From contig JASGHO010000001.1 of NCBI GenBank assembly GCA_047602305.1, forward strand, positions 62,001 to 126,000: DNA of 64,000 nt, read 5' to 3'. Position 1 is the stretch's first letter, and the number at the start of each line of letters is the position of its first letter. This document shows, piece by piece, positions 16,828-25,605 of the stretch. Position numbers and translations under genes: made by a program. The notes under the pieces are model-generated. The model was not told the origin of the DNA. It did not search any database and saw nothing but the letters and a program-made list of their open reading frames with translations. This stretch comes from Ancrocorticia sp047602305 (GTDB lineage: Bacteria; Actinomycetota; Actinomycetes; Actinomycetales; Actinomycetaceae).

Positions 16828-17352
16828 ATGAACAACTCACTGGACGAGCGTCAAAAGCTCAATGCCGGAAGCGCTGCCATCATCACTCTATTTCTTGTCG
16901 GACTCGGATGTTTCGGCTACGTGGTCTGGGATTTTATTGCCCACGGAGACATCACGAACCCGACGGTTCTCGTCATCATGCTGGTCACCTGGGGCCTGTT
17001 CTACCTCTTCTACCAAGTGTTCGGAAACGAAGCCCCCAAGACGATGCTTGGACGCGAACTCGAAACCGGCCCAAGTTCTGCGGAACGGCGGAATCGGCGC
17101 CGCTCCTACCTCTGGGACTCTCTGCTCTCAGCGGTGTTCCTGACGGGACTCACCGCTGCGGCAATGTTCGTGGAACCCGGCGTCCTTGATGCCGTGCCGG
17201 TTCCGTTGACGGGTGGTGCACTCATCGTGGTTTCCTTGGCCGCGGAGTTCCTCATCACCGCACTCATCTTCTTCGCAATCTCGTACACGATGGGCGAGGT
17301 GGCATCGCGATCGTTCGAACGCAAGATGGCGAAGTTGGAGGCGGGGGAGTAG
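16828..17352 (+). CDS. Four-helix membrane protein paired with XRE regulator (DUF3278-like)
   Basis: A 174-residue membrane protein with about four hydrophobic helices (near 14-36, 47-65, 93-115 and 127-152), a basic loop SSAERRNRRRSYLWD between pairs and a charged C-terminal tail SFERKMAKLEAGE. Its size and position after a YgzD-like XRE regulator match DUF3278/DUF6773-type proteins, whose function is unknown. The start ATG 16828 follows a weak ribosome site. The last 20 or so codons and the following 300 bp recur in diverged form at 18840-19197, showing that a second copy of this gene once existed nearby. Confidence 0.7.
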   Translation: MNNSLDERQKLNAGSAAIITLFLVGLGCFGYVVWDFIAHGDITNPTVLVIMLVTWGLFYLFYQVFGNEAPKTMLGRELETGPSSAERRNRRRSYLWDSLLSAVFLTGLTAAAMFVEPGVLDAVPVPLTGGALIVVSLAAEFLITALIFFAISYTMGEVASRSFERKMAKLEAGE

Positions 17353-17645
17353 GAAGCTGGAGGCGGGGAGTAGCCCCTAGCCGGAGGTGAGAGAGCAATA
17401 GTGCCACGCGGAGGAATGGGAAGCTGGAGCAGCGCGAGTGGCCCGACGGGTGACACTAGCTCTCGTGGAGCTAGCGCCGACAAATATCCATCGCGGTCGG
17501 CTGAAGAATGGCGGGGTTACAGCAGGACCTAGGTGTGGTGCCGGATGTGCTGATAGAGCCCTGCAGTCACACTATTGTCATCCGACAGTCACAAATAATC
17601 GATGAAACGCACAGCGCCGGGTCCTGAGGAAGGACCCGGCGCAGC
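17289..17645 (+). repeat. Diverged 355-bp direct repeat, copy 1
   Basis: It begins in the last codons of the membrane protein gene (around ATCGTTCGAACGCAAGATGG) and ends with the GC-rich hairpin at 17614-17642. The same order of blocks, including CGACAAATATCCATCGCGG and ACAAATAATCGATGAAACGC, is found at 18840-19197. By eye the copies are roughly 75-80 percent identical, with small length changes. The two copies flank the AbiEi-like/nuclease gene. Confidence 0.8.
17614..17642 (+). terminator. GC-rich hairpin terminator
   Basis: GCGCCGGGTCC (17614-17624), a 7-nt loop and GGACCCGGCGC (17632-17642) form a perfect 11-bp stem. There is only a weak T-stretch after it (AGCTTTGG). It closes the XRE/membrane-protein unit and belongs to the duplicated segment. 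Confidence 0.65.
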
Positions 17646-17783
17646 TTTGGTACGACGAACATTTGGGATGAGTTTGGGGTTATGTGCTCGTACTTGTTTC
17701 CACAGATTCGGTTTGTGCACTACCCATCCACAGGAGAAGTCCCGTGTGCTCATGAACGGGCCGGTCTGGGCGAAGCTGGGATC

Positions 17784-18608
17784 ATGCACGTTGAAGGTAT
17801 CTATACGTATCAAGATCTCCGCGAGCGGGGCTATACTCCACATGGAATTGCAAACGCCCTGGCGGCAGGAGATATTAAACGCGTCGCTCACGGATGGTAT
17901 GCCGAAGACTTCGCGAATCAGAAAGTGGTCAGGGCTTTGGAGCTTGGCGGGAAGCTTGGTTGCCTGTCGGCCTGCAAGCTTTATGGCATCTGGACGCCGC
18001 CGCACTCAGAACTCCACGTTGTCTTTACCTCTGCGGACGGCATACCTGCTGGTGCAGCCTTCACCGGTGTATGTGCCCACGTACGCTCGCGCTCGTTCAC
18101 TAAAGAACCTCTTTGGCCTTTGCTGGATTGCCTTGACCACGTTATTAGGTACCACGATGTGGAGACAGTCTTGATTGTCTTGGAGTCAGCGATCCACAAG
18201 GAGCTGATCACTACGGACGATGCCGTGGTGTTGCTGGCGGATCATCCAAAGAAGGCGGCTAGAGTTCTTAAGCATCTCGATATAGCTGAGTCTGGTACTG
18301 AGACTCGGGTGCGTCTCTTTCTTCGCCAACGCAGAGTCAAACTACGCCCCCAGGTGTGGGTGACAAGCAAGTGCAGAGTGGATTTGCTCTTGGGAGAGAG
18401 TCTCGTCATCGAATGCGACAGCGAAGAGTTTCATTCCTCGCAGGAGAGCTACGAGAAGGATCGGAGACGTGACTCTCACTTGCGGATCCTGGGATACGAC
18501 GTTTGGAGACTGAGCTACAAGCAGGTTTGGGAAATATGGGAGGAGACGAAATTGGATCTCCAGCATGTCTATCGAAAACGAAAACAGCGAACGAGGATCG
18601 AAAGTTGA
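17784..18608 (+). CDS. AbiEi-like winged-helix / DUF559-type nuclease fusion
   Basis: A 274-residue protein. The N-terminal part (YTYQDLRERGYTPHGIANAL, then VAHGWYA) resembles the winged helix of AbiEi-type antitoxins (type IV toxin-antitoxin). The C-terminal 90 residues resemble the Vsr/DUF559 endonuclease-like fold: VDLLLGESLVIECDSEEFH, YEKDRRRDSHLRILGYDVWR. E and D residues of a PD-(D/E)xK-like site are visible (VDLLL, VIECDS). Such fusions are common in actinobacteria and often annotated as DUF559 proteins. No AbiEii toxin is adjacent. ATG 17784 gives the typical start MHVEGIYTYQ; the frame extends to 17682 but that part is atypical. The gene sits between the two 355-bp repeats, so it may be an insertion. 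Confidence 0.65.
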   Translation: MHVEGIYTYQDLRERGYTPHGIANALAAGDIKRVAHGWYAEDFANQKVVRALELGGKLGCLSACKLYGIWTPPHSELHVVFTSADGIPAGAAFTGVCAHVRSRSFTKEPLWPLLDCLDHVIRYHDVETVLIVLESAIHKELITTDDAVVLLADHPKKAARVLKHLDIAESGTETRVRLFLRQRRVKLRPQVWVTSKCRVDLLLGESLVIECDSEEFHSSQESYEKDRRRDSHLRILGYDVWRLSYKQVWEIWEETKLDLQHVYRKRKQRTRIES

Positions 18609-18711
18609 GTATTCGATGGCGAAGAGCCTCCCCAAATACTCGGAGGTCATGGACGCTATGGCGAGTCTTAGGGCTTCTGAAGGCATGATTTATAAGGCCA
18701 ACAACATTTGA
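18565..18711 (+). CDS. Small ORF overlapping the end of the AbiEi-like gene
   Basis: ATG 18565 to TGA 18709-18711 encodes 48 residues (MSIENENSERGSKVEYSMAK, then LPKYSEVMDAMASLRASEGM). It overlaps the preceding gene by 44 bp in another frame. The helix-like, charged composition is plausible for a small partner protein, but there is no recognised family and no clear ribosome site; ATG 18616 is an alternative start. Its stop codon lies inside the 66-bp hairpin element. Confidence 0.25.
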   Translation: MSIENENSERGSKVEYSMAKSLPKYSEVMDAMASLRASEGMIYKANNI

Positions 18712-18771
18712 CTGCGCTGAGGGGTTCGATACGGAAATAGTGCCGTATCGAACCCCTCACGGCAGTCAAAT
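18706..18771. repeat. 66-bp palindromic element, copy 1
   Basis: Outer arms ATTTGACTG and CAGTCAAAT and inner arms GAGGGGTTCGATACGG and CCGTATCGAACCCCTC enclose an 8-nt loop. The same 66-bp element with nearly identical sequence occurs at 26950-27015. It can act as a bidirectional terminator, but the conservation of both copies indicates a dispersed repeat. Confidence 0.85.
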
Positions 18772-18839
18772 TTCGTAGAAGCTATGCAGAGGATTTGGAA
18801 GGTGCGATTGCGTGCCTTGAAAGCCCTGGGAAACGTGTT

Positions 18840-18911
18840 TCACACGTGATGGTCGAGGCAGCATCGGGATCGTTCGAACGCGAGATGGCGAAGTTGGAGG
18901 CGGGGGAGTAG
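18840..18911 (+). pseudogene. 3'-end remnant of a second DUF3278-like membrane gene
   Basis: The open frame HVMVEAASGSFEREMAKLEA, then GE and TAG 18909-18911, matches the C-terminus of the 16828-17352 product (GEVASRSFERKMAKLEAGE). The 5' part of this copy is gone, replaced by the hairpin element and the AbiEi-like gene region. It marks a tandem duplication later interrupted. Confidence 0.6.
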
Positions 18912-19165
18912 GAGGTTGGAGGCTGGGAAGTAATAGTGTCCGTGGGGAGTGGGAAGCTGGCGCAGGGTGAGTGGTCCGACAGGTAACACTGGCTCTGATG
19001 GAACTGGCGCCGACAAATATCCATCGCGGACGGCTGAAGAATGGTGGGGTTTACAGCAGAACCTAGGCCTGGTGCCGGATGGGCTCATAGAGCGCCGCAG
19101 TCTCCCTACTGTCACCCTCACCCTCACTCTCAACCTCCAGTCACAAATAATCGATGAAACGCACA

Positions 19166-19194
19166 GCGCCGGGTCCTTCCTCAGAACCCGGCGC
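19166..19194 (-). terminator. GC-rich hairpin downstream of DASS transporter gene
   Basis: GCGCCGGGT (19166-19174) pairs with ACCCGGCGC (19186-19194). It is the duplicated counterpart of the hairpin at 17614 and lies 36 bp beyond the stop of the leftward transporter gene, so it may now serve that gene. Confidence 0.5.
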
Positions 19195-19229
19195 CGCAGT
19201 GTAATTGTTGCCGAAGAGCTTATCTACCC

Positions 19230-20630
19230 TTACCCCACCAGCCCGATCCAGGACCAGTAGGTGACCACCGCGAGGCTCATGAACGCCGCGGCGAGGATGC
19301 TCATCACCGCACCGGTCTTGTTGAGTTCGCGCGAGGTGATCTCGTTCGTGCCCATGGCCACCGCGTTCGGCATGTTTGACACCGGCAGCAGGTACTGGTG
19401 GTGCATGTTCATGCCGAGCACCATGGCGAAGGCGCGCGGGTCGGCGCCGATCATGGTGGCGTGAGCGATGACGATCGGTGTGAGGGCGGTGGTCTTGGGG
19501 CCGCCGCCGGTGAAGAACACCTGGAGCAGGGTCACGGCCCAGATCATGACGATCATCTGCATGGCAATCGACATGCCGTCAAGCGGGCTGAACAAGGTGC
19601 TGGCCAGCCACTTTGCTGCTCCGGAGGTGGTGAGCGCGGTACCCATCGAGAGGCCGGAACCGTACAGCACGAACACGTCCCACGGGACGCGCGGCTGCGC
19701 TTCCTTCCAGGTCATGGCGCCGACGTCCGGCAGCAGCAGTGCGATCACCGAGAAGAATCCGACAACCGCCACCGGGAAACCATGGAAACTATCGGTGGCC
19801 CACAGGGCGAGGGTCATGAGGAAGATGGCGAGCGTGTACTTCTCGTCGCGGCTCATCGTGCCCATCGCGGTGAGTTCGCGATGCACGTAGGAGCCGGCGG
19901 ATTCGAGCGTGGGGAACTCGGGCTTCCACATCTTCTGAATAACGAATACCGAGATGAACGCGAGAATAAACGCGGGCGGACCGCCCACGTACAGCCACTC
20001 GGACCACGACACGGCCTGCCCCGTCGCATCTTCGATGAGGCCCGCGGTGATGGGATTCCCGACGTGTCCGGTGAGCACACCGATACTCATCATGGTGCCG
20101 CTCATGGCAACAATGAAGATGAGAGCCTTGACGATATTGCTGCTCCCGGCCTTGGCTCCGAAGGCCTCGCCGATACCGAGAACGATCGGCATCATGAGGA
20201 GTGTACGCGCGGTGATGGAGGGAACGAGGAACGTCAGCACGGCCAGTACCAGCGCCACAGCCCAGTAAATACGAACGGGCGAGCCGCCAGCAGCGCGCAC
20301 AAGCGTAAGAGCGATGCGCTTGGACAGCTGCGACTTTTCCATCGCGGCAGCCATGATGAAGCCGATGACGATGAGCCACAGAGAATTATTCGAGTAGCCC
20401 GTCAGAGCACCTGCAAGGTCGGTGGCGCCGGAGACGGCCAGGAGGAAAACGATCATGAAGCCGGACAACGCGGACGGCACGGCCTGCGTCATCCACACGA
20501 TGATGGCGAACACTGCCACGCCGAGAGCTGCCAACGCCTCGCGGGGCAGCGCCTCCGACGCCGGGGCGAAGTACGCTATCGCAACGAACGCCGCGAGGGC
20601 GATGAATAACCACAACCAATGTTTTTTCAC
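19230..20630 (-). CDS. DASS-family (SLC13) dicarboxylate/anion:Na+ symporter
   Basis: A 466-residue inner-membrane transporter with about 12 hydrophobic segments. Two conserved helix-break motifs fit the divalent anion:sodium symporter family: MSIGVLTGHVGNPITAGLIE in the first half and VFFTGGGPKTTALTPIVIA in the second. The SNT-like signature is altered. The end PVSNMPNAVAMGTNEIT is also typical of the family (pore-loop SNxPN). Substrates in the family include succinate, malate, citrate and sulfate; the substrate here cannot be told. The start ATG 20630 precedes a hydrophobic helix (MKKHWLWLFIALAAFVAIAY). It is transcribed alone, leftward, toward the hairpin at 19166-19194. Confidence 0.85.
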   Translation of the reverse strand: MKKHWLWLFIALAAFVAIAYFAPASEALPREALAALGVAVFAIIVWMTQAVPSALSGFMIVFLLAVSGATDLAGALTGYSNNSLWLIVIGFIMAAAMEKSQLSKRIALTLVRAAGGSPVRIYWAVALVLAVLTFLVPSITARTLLMMPIVLGIGEAFGAKAGSSNIVKALIFIVAMSGTMMSIGVLTGHVGNPITAGLIEDATGQAVSWSEWLYVGGPPAFILAFISVFVIQKMWKPEFPTLESAGSYVHRELTAMGTMSRDEKYTLAIFLMTLALWATDSFHGFPVAVVGFFSVIALLLPDVGAMTWKEAQPRVPWDVFVLYGSGLSMGTALTTSGAAKWLASTLFSPLDGMSIAMQMIVMIWAVTLLQVFFTGGGPKTTALTPIVIAHATMIGADPRAFAMVLGMNMHHQYLLPVSNMPNAVAMGTNEITSRELNKTGAVMSILAAAFMSLAVVTYWSWIGLVG

Positions 20631-21038
20631 GTGCTGTCCTAATTCTTATTTGTGGCGAGATTTTGTGTTGTTGAGGATGGTTCGCGGGTGGTGGGTGGCC
20701 CGCGGTTTGGTGTGTAACCGGAGGTCGGAGGGTGAGTCTCTGAACTACGTGGTGAGGTTGGTCGCTGACGAATTTCTTACTTTTCCGAGTGCATCACACG
20801 ACTAATGAGAGGCTAACCCCGGCCGTCACACTAAGCGGCCGGACGAAGGGCCCACGCGAGGCCCGCGCCTCGGGATTTACTGCGGATTTTCCGTGATTGT
20901 TGGCCGTGTCGCGCCCGTTGATTGCCACTCGCCAACGTTATTTACAGGTAAAGGAGCGGCCCAGTTCGTGACCACTTGCGGCCCGGATCGTGAAAGAGAG
21001 GGAACGCTGTGTCCGCGAACTCCACCCGGCCCGTTGCT
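20631..21038. other. Intergenic region between two leftward transporter genes
   Basis: It carries the promoter of the DASS gene and the 3' side of the FNT gene. One hairpin is visible: CCGGCCG (20819-20825) with CGGCCGG (20836-20842). No convincing reading frame or operator was found. Confidence 0.4.
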
Positions 21039-21854
21039 TTACGCGTGCGTTTCGGACAACTCGGTGTGTGACGTGGATACGCGCGGCGAGTTTCCGATGA
21101 GCCAGTATCCGAGGCCGACGACGGCGCCGCCACCCACCAGATTTCCCAGCCCCACCCACAGCATGTTGGAGCCGAAAGCTACGAGGGTGGCGTTGGGATC
21201 GGAGGTGAGGAATCCGATGACGTAGGTGGTCATGTTGGCGATGACGTGTTCGAAGCCGGAGCTGACGAATGGGGTGATCGCGATGAACGTGAGGATGATT
21301 CGAGCTACTTCGCTCTGAACTCGCATCCCCATGAAGATGGCGAGGCAGACGAGAACGTTGCACAGGATGCCGCGGGTGAAGAGTTCCACCGGACCCTCGT
21401 GTGCCTTGGCTGCCAGCATGTCGGCGATCATGGCGCCAGCAGGAGCGTTGGAATGGAGTACGCCCGACGCGACGATGAGACCAGCAAACACTACGGCGCC
21501 GATAAAGTTGGCGAGGAAGATGAACCCCAGCGCTGCACTTGCCCGAGAGAGCTTCAGCGCCCGCATATAGACCGCGACAGGCAGCTGCATCATGGCCGAA
21601 GTTGCGAGATCCACCGTTCCAAAAATGGTCATGGTGAGCGCACAGCCGAACACCGCGCCGGATACCAGCTTCGTCAGTCCTTCGCCGTTGGCGGCAAGGG
21701 GACCGGCCACGCTGACCATGAGGACCACGCCGATACCGATATAGGCTCCGGCGAGAATTCCTGAGACGAGGAATCGGCCGGGCGCAGCGAGCCCTTCAGC
21801 TTTGTGAACGGCGGCGTCGGATTGGGCGTGAAGAGTCTCCGGAATGGTCAGCAT
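21039..21854 (-). CDS. Formate/nitrite transporter (FNT) family channel
   Basis: A 271-residue membrane protein with six helices typical of FocA/NirC channels. Recognisable blocks are GAYIGIGVVL in helix 1, the break LVSGAVFGCALTMTIFGTVD, FIFLANFIGAVVFAGL, and GILCNVLVCLAIFMGMRVQS. The late GFEHVIANMTTY carries the conserved central-pore histidine (H in FEHVIANM). It passively conducts formate, nitrite or related monovalent anions, often in anaerobic or acid-stress physiology. The cytoplasmic N-terminus (MLTIPETLHAQSDAAVHKAE) fits the family. No nitrite reductase or formate lyase is adjacent, so the substrate is undecided. Confidence 0.9.
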   Translation of the reverse strand: MLTIPETLHAQSDAAVHKAEGLAAPGRFLVSGILAGAYIGIGVVLMVSVAGPLAANGEGLTKLVSGAVFGCALTMTIFGTVDLATSAMMQLPVAVYMRALKLSRASAALGFIFLANFIGAVVFAGLIVASGVLHSNAPAGAMIADMLAAKAHEGPVELFTRGILCNVLVCLAIFMGMRVQSEVARIILTFIAITPFVSSGFEHVIANMTTYVIGFLTSDPNATLVAFGSNMLWVGLGNLVGGGAVVGLGYWLIGNSPRVSTSHTELSETHA

Positions 21855-21970
21855 TCGCCGATTTTGTCACGTGCAGCGCGAAGGAATCTGGGACGTTTTG
21901 GGCACAAACCCTATGATTTTCGCGGCATTTGCGGATCCGCTCGACTCCCCGTTTTACGAATGACCACGAG

Positions 21971-22534
21971 TTATCGCGTCACCTTGGGCAGCCCGCGCAG
22001 GTAGGCCGCGAAAATTGCCTGTTCGTTGGGGTGGGCGCCGCGGATGATTCGTTGCATGAGCATTCCGTCGAGTAGGCCGACGGCGTCGCGCGCGTTGCGT
22101 TCTGGATCGCTCACGTTGAGGCGCCGAAACAGTTCTGCCGCCATCTCGGTGAAGTCGAGGCGGATGGGTGGCCGGGCGGCAAGGACTTCGCTAAAGACTG
22201 GGTCGTTGTGGCATTCCATGAGGAGCAGTAGGCGGGCTCGGTGATCATCTTCCCTGCGCATGAGCATGTCGAGTGCGCCGACCATGAGGAGGGCGGTGCT
22301 CTCCGGTGTGGGGTTGGACGGTAGCTGGTAGCTGGCTGCATCGGCGCCGGTGCGGGTGGAGAGGCGTTGCACGATGAGATTGAGGAGGTCATGTTTGGTG
22401 CGCGCGTAGTACGAGGTTGACCCGGCCGGCAGGCCCAGTTCCTCGTCGATGGCGCGGTGTGTGAGTGCGCGAACGCCACGGGTGGCCAGGAGTGTGATGC
22501 CTGCATCGGCGATGTGCTCGCGGCGGTCTGTCAT
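21971..22534 (-). CDS. TetR-family repressor
   Basis: A 187-residue TetR regulator. The N-terminal helix-turn-helix is visible as HIADAGITLLATRGVRALTH then IDEELGLPAGSTSYYARTKH. The C-terminal ligand domain is all-helical. It is transcribed divergently from the PEP-utilising enzyme gene at 22684, and two matching palindromes (22626-22641 and 22656-22671) lie in the 149-bp intergenic region. It probably represses both that enzyme/MFS unit and itself until a small molecule binds. Confidence 0.88.
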   Translation of the reverse strand: MTDRREHIADAGITLLATRGVRALTHRAIDEELGLPAGSTSYYARTKHDLLNLIVQRLSTRTGADAASYQLPSNPTPESTALLMVGALDMLMRREDDHRARLLLLMECHNDPVFSEVLAARPPIRLDFTEMAAELFRRLNVSDPERNARDAVGLLDGMLMQRIIRGAHPNEQAIFAAYLRGLPKVTR

Positions 22535-22625
22535 GAGATTCCGCTCCTTCTTTCGGCGTGCTCGGGGCTACGTGGATGCCGACAGGAAAACGTGTTCACA
22601 GTCCACCGTCTCCCATCTGTCGATC

Positions 22626-22671
22626 CTCTACAAGCATAGAGTATGATTGAGATGGCTCTACAAAAATAGAG
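22626..22671. promoter_or_regulatory. Two TetR operators upstream of the PEP enzyme gene
   Basis: CTCTACAAGCATAGAG (22626-22641) and CTCTACAAAAATAGAG (22656-22671) share arms CTCTA/TAGAG and are exactly 30 bp apart. TATGAT at 22642-22647, between them, fits a -10 for the rightward gene. Both sites therefore bracket the promoter, as expected for TetR-type repression. Confidence 0.65.
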
Positions 22672-22683
22672 GATGGGATAATC

Positions 22684-25575
22684 GTGATTCTGTGGTTTGA
22701 GAATCTTGGGGCGTCGGATACCGCCATGGTTGGCGGAAAAGCAGCCAACCTGGGAGAGTGTGTCCGGGCCGGACTGCCTGTGCCGCGCGGCTTCGCGGTG
22801 GGCACCGATGCTTACCTACAGGCGACGAAACCCATCGAAGCCGAAGTGGCGCGCCTGGCGCAGCGAGGCGAGGCTGAGGCTGCCCGCGCACTCGTCCTGA
22901 GCGCCGACCTGCCCGAAGAAATCCGCAACCGTATCGCCGCCGCGTACGAGCAACTCGGCGCACCGCCGGTGGCGGTGCGTTCGTCCGCCACCGCCGAAGA
23001 TCTCGCCGATGCCAGCTTCGCCGGTCAACAAGACACCTATCTCAACGTGCAAGGAGTCGATGAACTTCTCACCGCCGTGTGTCGCTGCTGGGCGTCCCTA
23101 TGGAGCGACCGCGCAGTCGCCTACCGCAGCGAACAGGGAGTGGCAACGGCCGGGTTGGCCCTCGCCGTCGTCGTTCAAGAAATGGTGGCCCCAGACGTTT
23201 CCGGCGTGCTCTTCACCCGCAACCCCGTCACCGGCGACGGGTCAAAGATCCTGGTCAGCGCGTCGTATGGCTTGGGAGAGTCGGTGGTGAGCGCGCTTGT
23301 CACGCCGGACACCTTTGAGATCGCGCGCGGATCGCGAACGGTTACGCAACGCGAGATCGGGACCAAAGAGACCCGGATTGACGCCGCCCCGCCTGGCGGC
23401 TCCGGAACCACTTCTGACCCCGGAACCCCCTCGGATCCGGTCAGTACCGCTGGCGCCATCGGTACCTCGGGAACCGTCACCACCGAGGTCTCCCACGCGG
23501 ACCGCGAGCGCCCCTGCCTCACCGACGCCCAGCTTCTTCAGCTCCTCGAACTCGGCGACCGCGTCGAGAAGCATTACGGCAGCGGACAGGATATTGAGTG
23601 GGCGTTCGTCGGCGAGGAGCTTTACCTGCTCCAAGTGCGCCCCATCACCACCGCGGTGGCGACGGTTGCCGGCCATGAGCCCGTGCGCGGGCGCTTCGCC
23701 ACATTCCTCCGCGACGACTTCATCGAGCATTTCCCCGGGCCGTATCCCCTCGACCTCGTCTCGGTCCATAGCCTCATCTCGGGCGCGGCGGCGGCCTTCG
23801 GATTGGTCTCGGTCGATCCGGCGGGGCTTGTTCAGGGCGACGACGACGGCGTCATCCGCCTTACCCTCGCCGACTTCAACCCCGCCGGTGGTTTCGTGCG
23901 AAACCTCCCGCGCACACTACGAACGGCGTTCCGCCATGACCCTTTTGCGTGGCCGGTGGAGGAGCGCGACTTGCGGCGAACGCTCCGTGCGATGGCCAGG
24001 ACCGCGGAGAATGTGAGGGCGTTGTCTGACGCCGAGGTGATCCGGCTGATGATGGACGCGGTGGACCAGATGGGGGCGATTACTCGCGACCGCTTCCTCA
24101 ACTACCTGGTACCCATGATGACGCGCCGCAATAATGCCATCGCACTCATTGCATTGGCGCGGCTGAGTAAGGTGGTCACCACCGAGGATCTTTATGCCGG
24201 AGTGCCGTACAAGACGGCGGAAATCATGGAGGCCATCACGGCTCTCGCAGACAGGGCACGGGAACTGAATGTCGCGGGCAGTATTACTTCGGCTCCTCAG
24301 GGAGAGGTCGCTGCGGCGCTCGAGTGCTCACCCGAGGGTCGCGAGTTCCTGACAGCGGCGAGCGAGTTTCTCGCCGCGTTCGGGGCAAGAACCACGAGGC
24401 TCTACCTTCCCTTTTCGAACCGGTCGTGGCGTGAGGATCCCGAGATGTTCTACGCGCTGCTGGCCGCCGCGCTGCGCGGTGAGAAGGGCAAGAGAAGTTC
24501 GCATAGTGGAGACGTCACGCCCGGTGCCTCGGTGAATAAGAAGCCGACGCAGAGTTCCCCGGATAGCGGGGAAGGCGTCACGCCCGAAGCCGCCCTCCAC
24601 GGCGGCGCGAATACCGACCGTCGAGTTCACCGCGGGCTTCACCGCCGGCACCGCTCAAGCCGCGCTCACCAATCCGCGCCGGACTCTGCGCACTCACCGG
24701 AATCCGAGAACGCCGCCCTCCGGGTACAGCTACGACTGCCACGTATTCTGCGGAGGTTCTGGCAGAAGAACACCGCTCACATTCGCGCCATGCACATTGG
24801 ACGTGAGGGAACCGTCTACCTCATTGAGGAGTTCCTCTGCGTGGCGCGATCGGCGAGTGACGAGATCGCGCGCCGCCTGGTCGAGCGAGGCCAGCTTGTT
24901 CACTCCGATGATCTGAAGTTTCTCTACATCGAGGAAGTCATCGCAGCCCTTGAGGGCGCGAGCACACCGGTTGATGAGAACAGAATGGTTGATGCGAGCA
25001 CACCGATTCGATCCAGCACGTCGAGTGATGAGCGCCGTTCGAGAGATTCAGAAGGTTCCGTTGTCCCGAACACGCAGATCGTTTCGGAAGGAACAGTAAG
25101 AACGGCAGAAACGGCAGCCGTACCCGATGCCGAGGCACGTCCGGAACTCCAGCGGATCGTAGCGCGGCGGCGACGCCACCGCGGACTTGCCGAATCGGTG
25201 TGGTGGGATCAGGATGATTCTTCCTCCTCGCACCTTCCGAACGGTACTCAACGAGCGACCTTCACGGGCTCGCCCGCCAGTGCCGGAATCGCGCATGGTC
25301 CCGCCCGCATCGTGCGCTCACCTGCCGACTTCCACCTACTCAAACCCGGAGACATCCTCGTCTGCCCCTACACCGACCCCACCTGGACGCCGCTGTTCTC
25401 GCTGGCGGCCGCCGTCGTCGCCGAAACGGGTGGCCCACTTTCGCACGCGGCGATTGTGGCCCGCGAGTACGGAATCCCGGCGGTTCTCGGAGTCGCCGGG
25501 GCAACGAATCTTCAGTCAGGGACCGAACTTGCGGTGGATGGCGGCAAGGGGACCGTCTCCGTGCGGGACTGGTGA
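22684..25575 (+). CDS. PEP synthase / rifampicin phosphotransferase-like enzyme
   Basis: A 963-residue enzyme from GTG 22684. The N-terminal ATP-grasp domain (PEP/pyruvate-binding) includes GGKAANLGE, VAVRSSATAEDLADASFAGQ, and a metal/phosphate region ending DIEWAF and LQVRPIT. A helical middle domain follows. The C-terminal swivelling His domain is GGPLSHAAIVAREYGIPAVL, with the phosphocarrier His near residue 920. This three-domain order is that of rifampicin phosphotransferase (ATP + rifampicin + water to 21-phosphorifampicin, AMP, Pi); a PEP synthase would carry a C-terminal PEP-binding TIM barrel, absent here. Three low-complexity inserts, at about 235-272, 600-679 and 755-819, enlarge it beyond the usual ~870 residues. 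It is divergent from a tetR gene and followed by an MFS pump, which supports a drug-resistance role, unproven. Confidence 0.75.
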   Translation: MILWFENLGASDTAMVGGKAANLGECVRAGLPVPRGFAVGTDAYLQATKPIEAEVARLAQRGEAEAARALVLSADLPEEIRNRIAAAYEQLGAPPVAVRSSATAEDLADASFAGQQDTYLNVQGVDELLTAVCRCWASLWSDRAVAYRSEQGVATAGLALAVVVQEMVAPDVSGVLFTRNPVTGDGSKILVSASYGLGESVVSALVTPDTFEIARGSRTVTQREIGTKETRIDAAPPGGSGTTSDPGTPSDPVSTAGAIGTSGTVTTEVSHADRERPCLTDAQLLQLLELGDRVEKHYGSGQDIEWAFVGEELYLLQVRPITTAVATVAGHEPVRGRFATFLRDDFIEHFPGPYPLDLVSVHSLISGAAAAFGLVSVDPAGLVQGDDDGVIRLTLADFNPAGGFVRNLPRTLRTAFRHDPFAWPVEERDLRRTLRAMARTAENVRALSDAEVIRLMMDAVDQMGAITRDRFLNYLVPMMTRRNNAIALIALARLSKVVTTEDLYAGVPYKTAEIMEAITALADRARELNVAGSITSAPQGEVAAALECSPEGREFLTAASEFLAAFGARTTRLYLPFSNRSWREDPEMFYALLAAALRGEKGKRSSHSGDVTPGASVNKKPTQSSPDSGEGVTPEAALHGGANTDRRVHRGLHRRHRSSRAHQSAPDSAHSPESENAALRVQLRLPRILRRFWQKNTAHIRAMHIGREGTVYLIEEFLCVARSASDEIARRLVERGQLVHSDDLKFLYIEEVIAALEGASTPVDENRMVDASTPIRSSTSSDERRSRDSEGSVVPNTQIVSEGTVRTAETAAVPDAEARPELQRIVARRRRHRGLAESVWWDQDDSSSSHLPNGTQRATFTGSPASAGIAHGPARIVRSPADFHLLKPGDILVCPYTDPTWTPLFSLAAAVVAETGGPLSHAAIVAREYGIPAVLGVAGATNLQSGTELAVDGGKGTVSVRDW

Positions 25576-25605
25576 GCTGGCTGGCATGGGAACGAGGTGA
25601 GGCGC

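Larger units (their letters stand above)
18840..19197 (+). repeat. Diverged 355-bp direct repeat, copy 2
   Basis: The second copy of the 17289-17645 segment, including the gene-end remnant, the CGACAAATATCCATCGCGG block and the GC-rich hairpin. It differs from copy 1 by scattered substitutions and an expanded CCCTCACCCTCACTC stretch near 19122-19136. Confidence 0.8.

Noticed and set aside
19398..20609. 403-codon rightward frame opposite the DASS transporter
   Set aside because: His/Gly/Glu/Arg-rich antisense frame; the leftward frame is an unmistakable membrane transporter.
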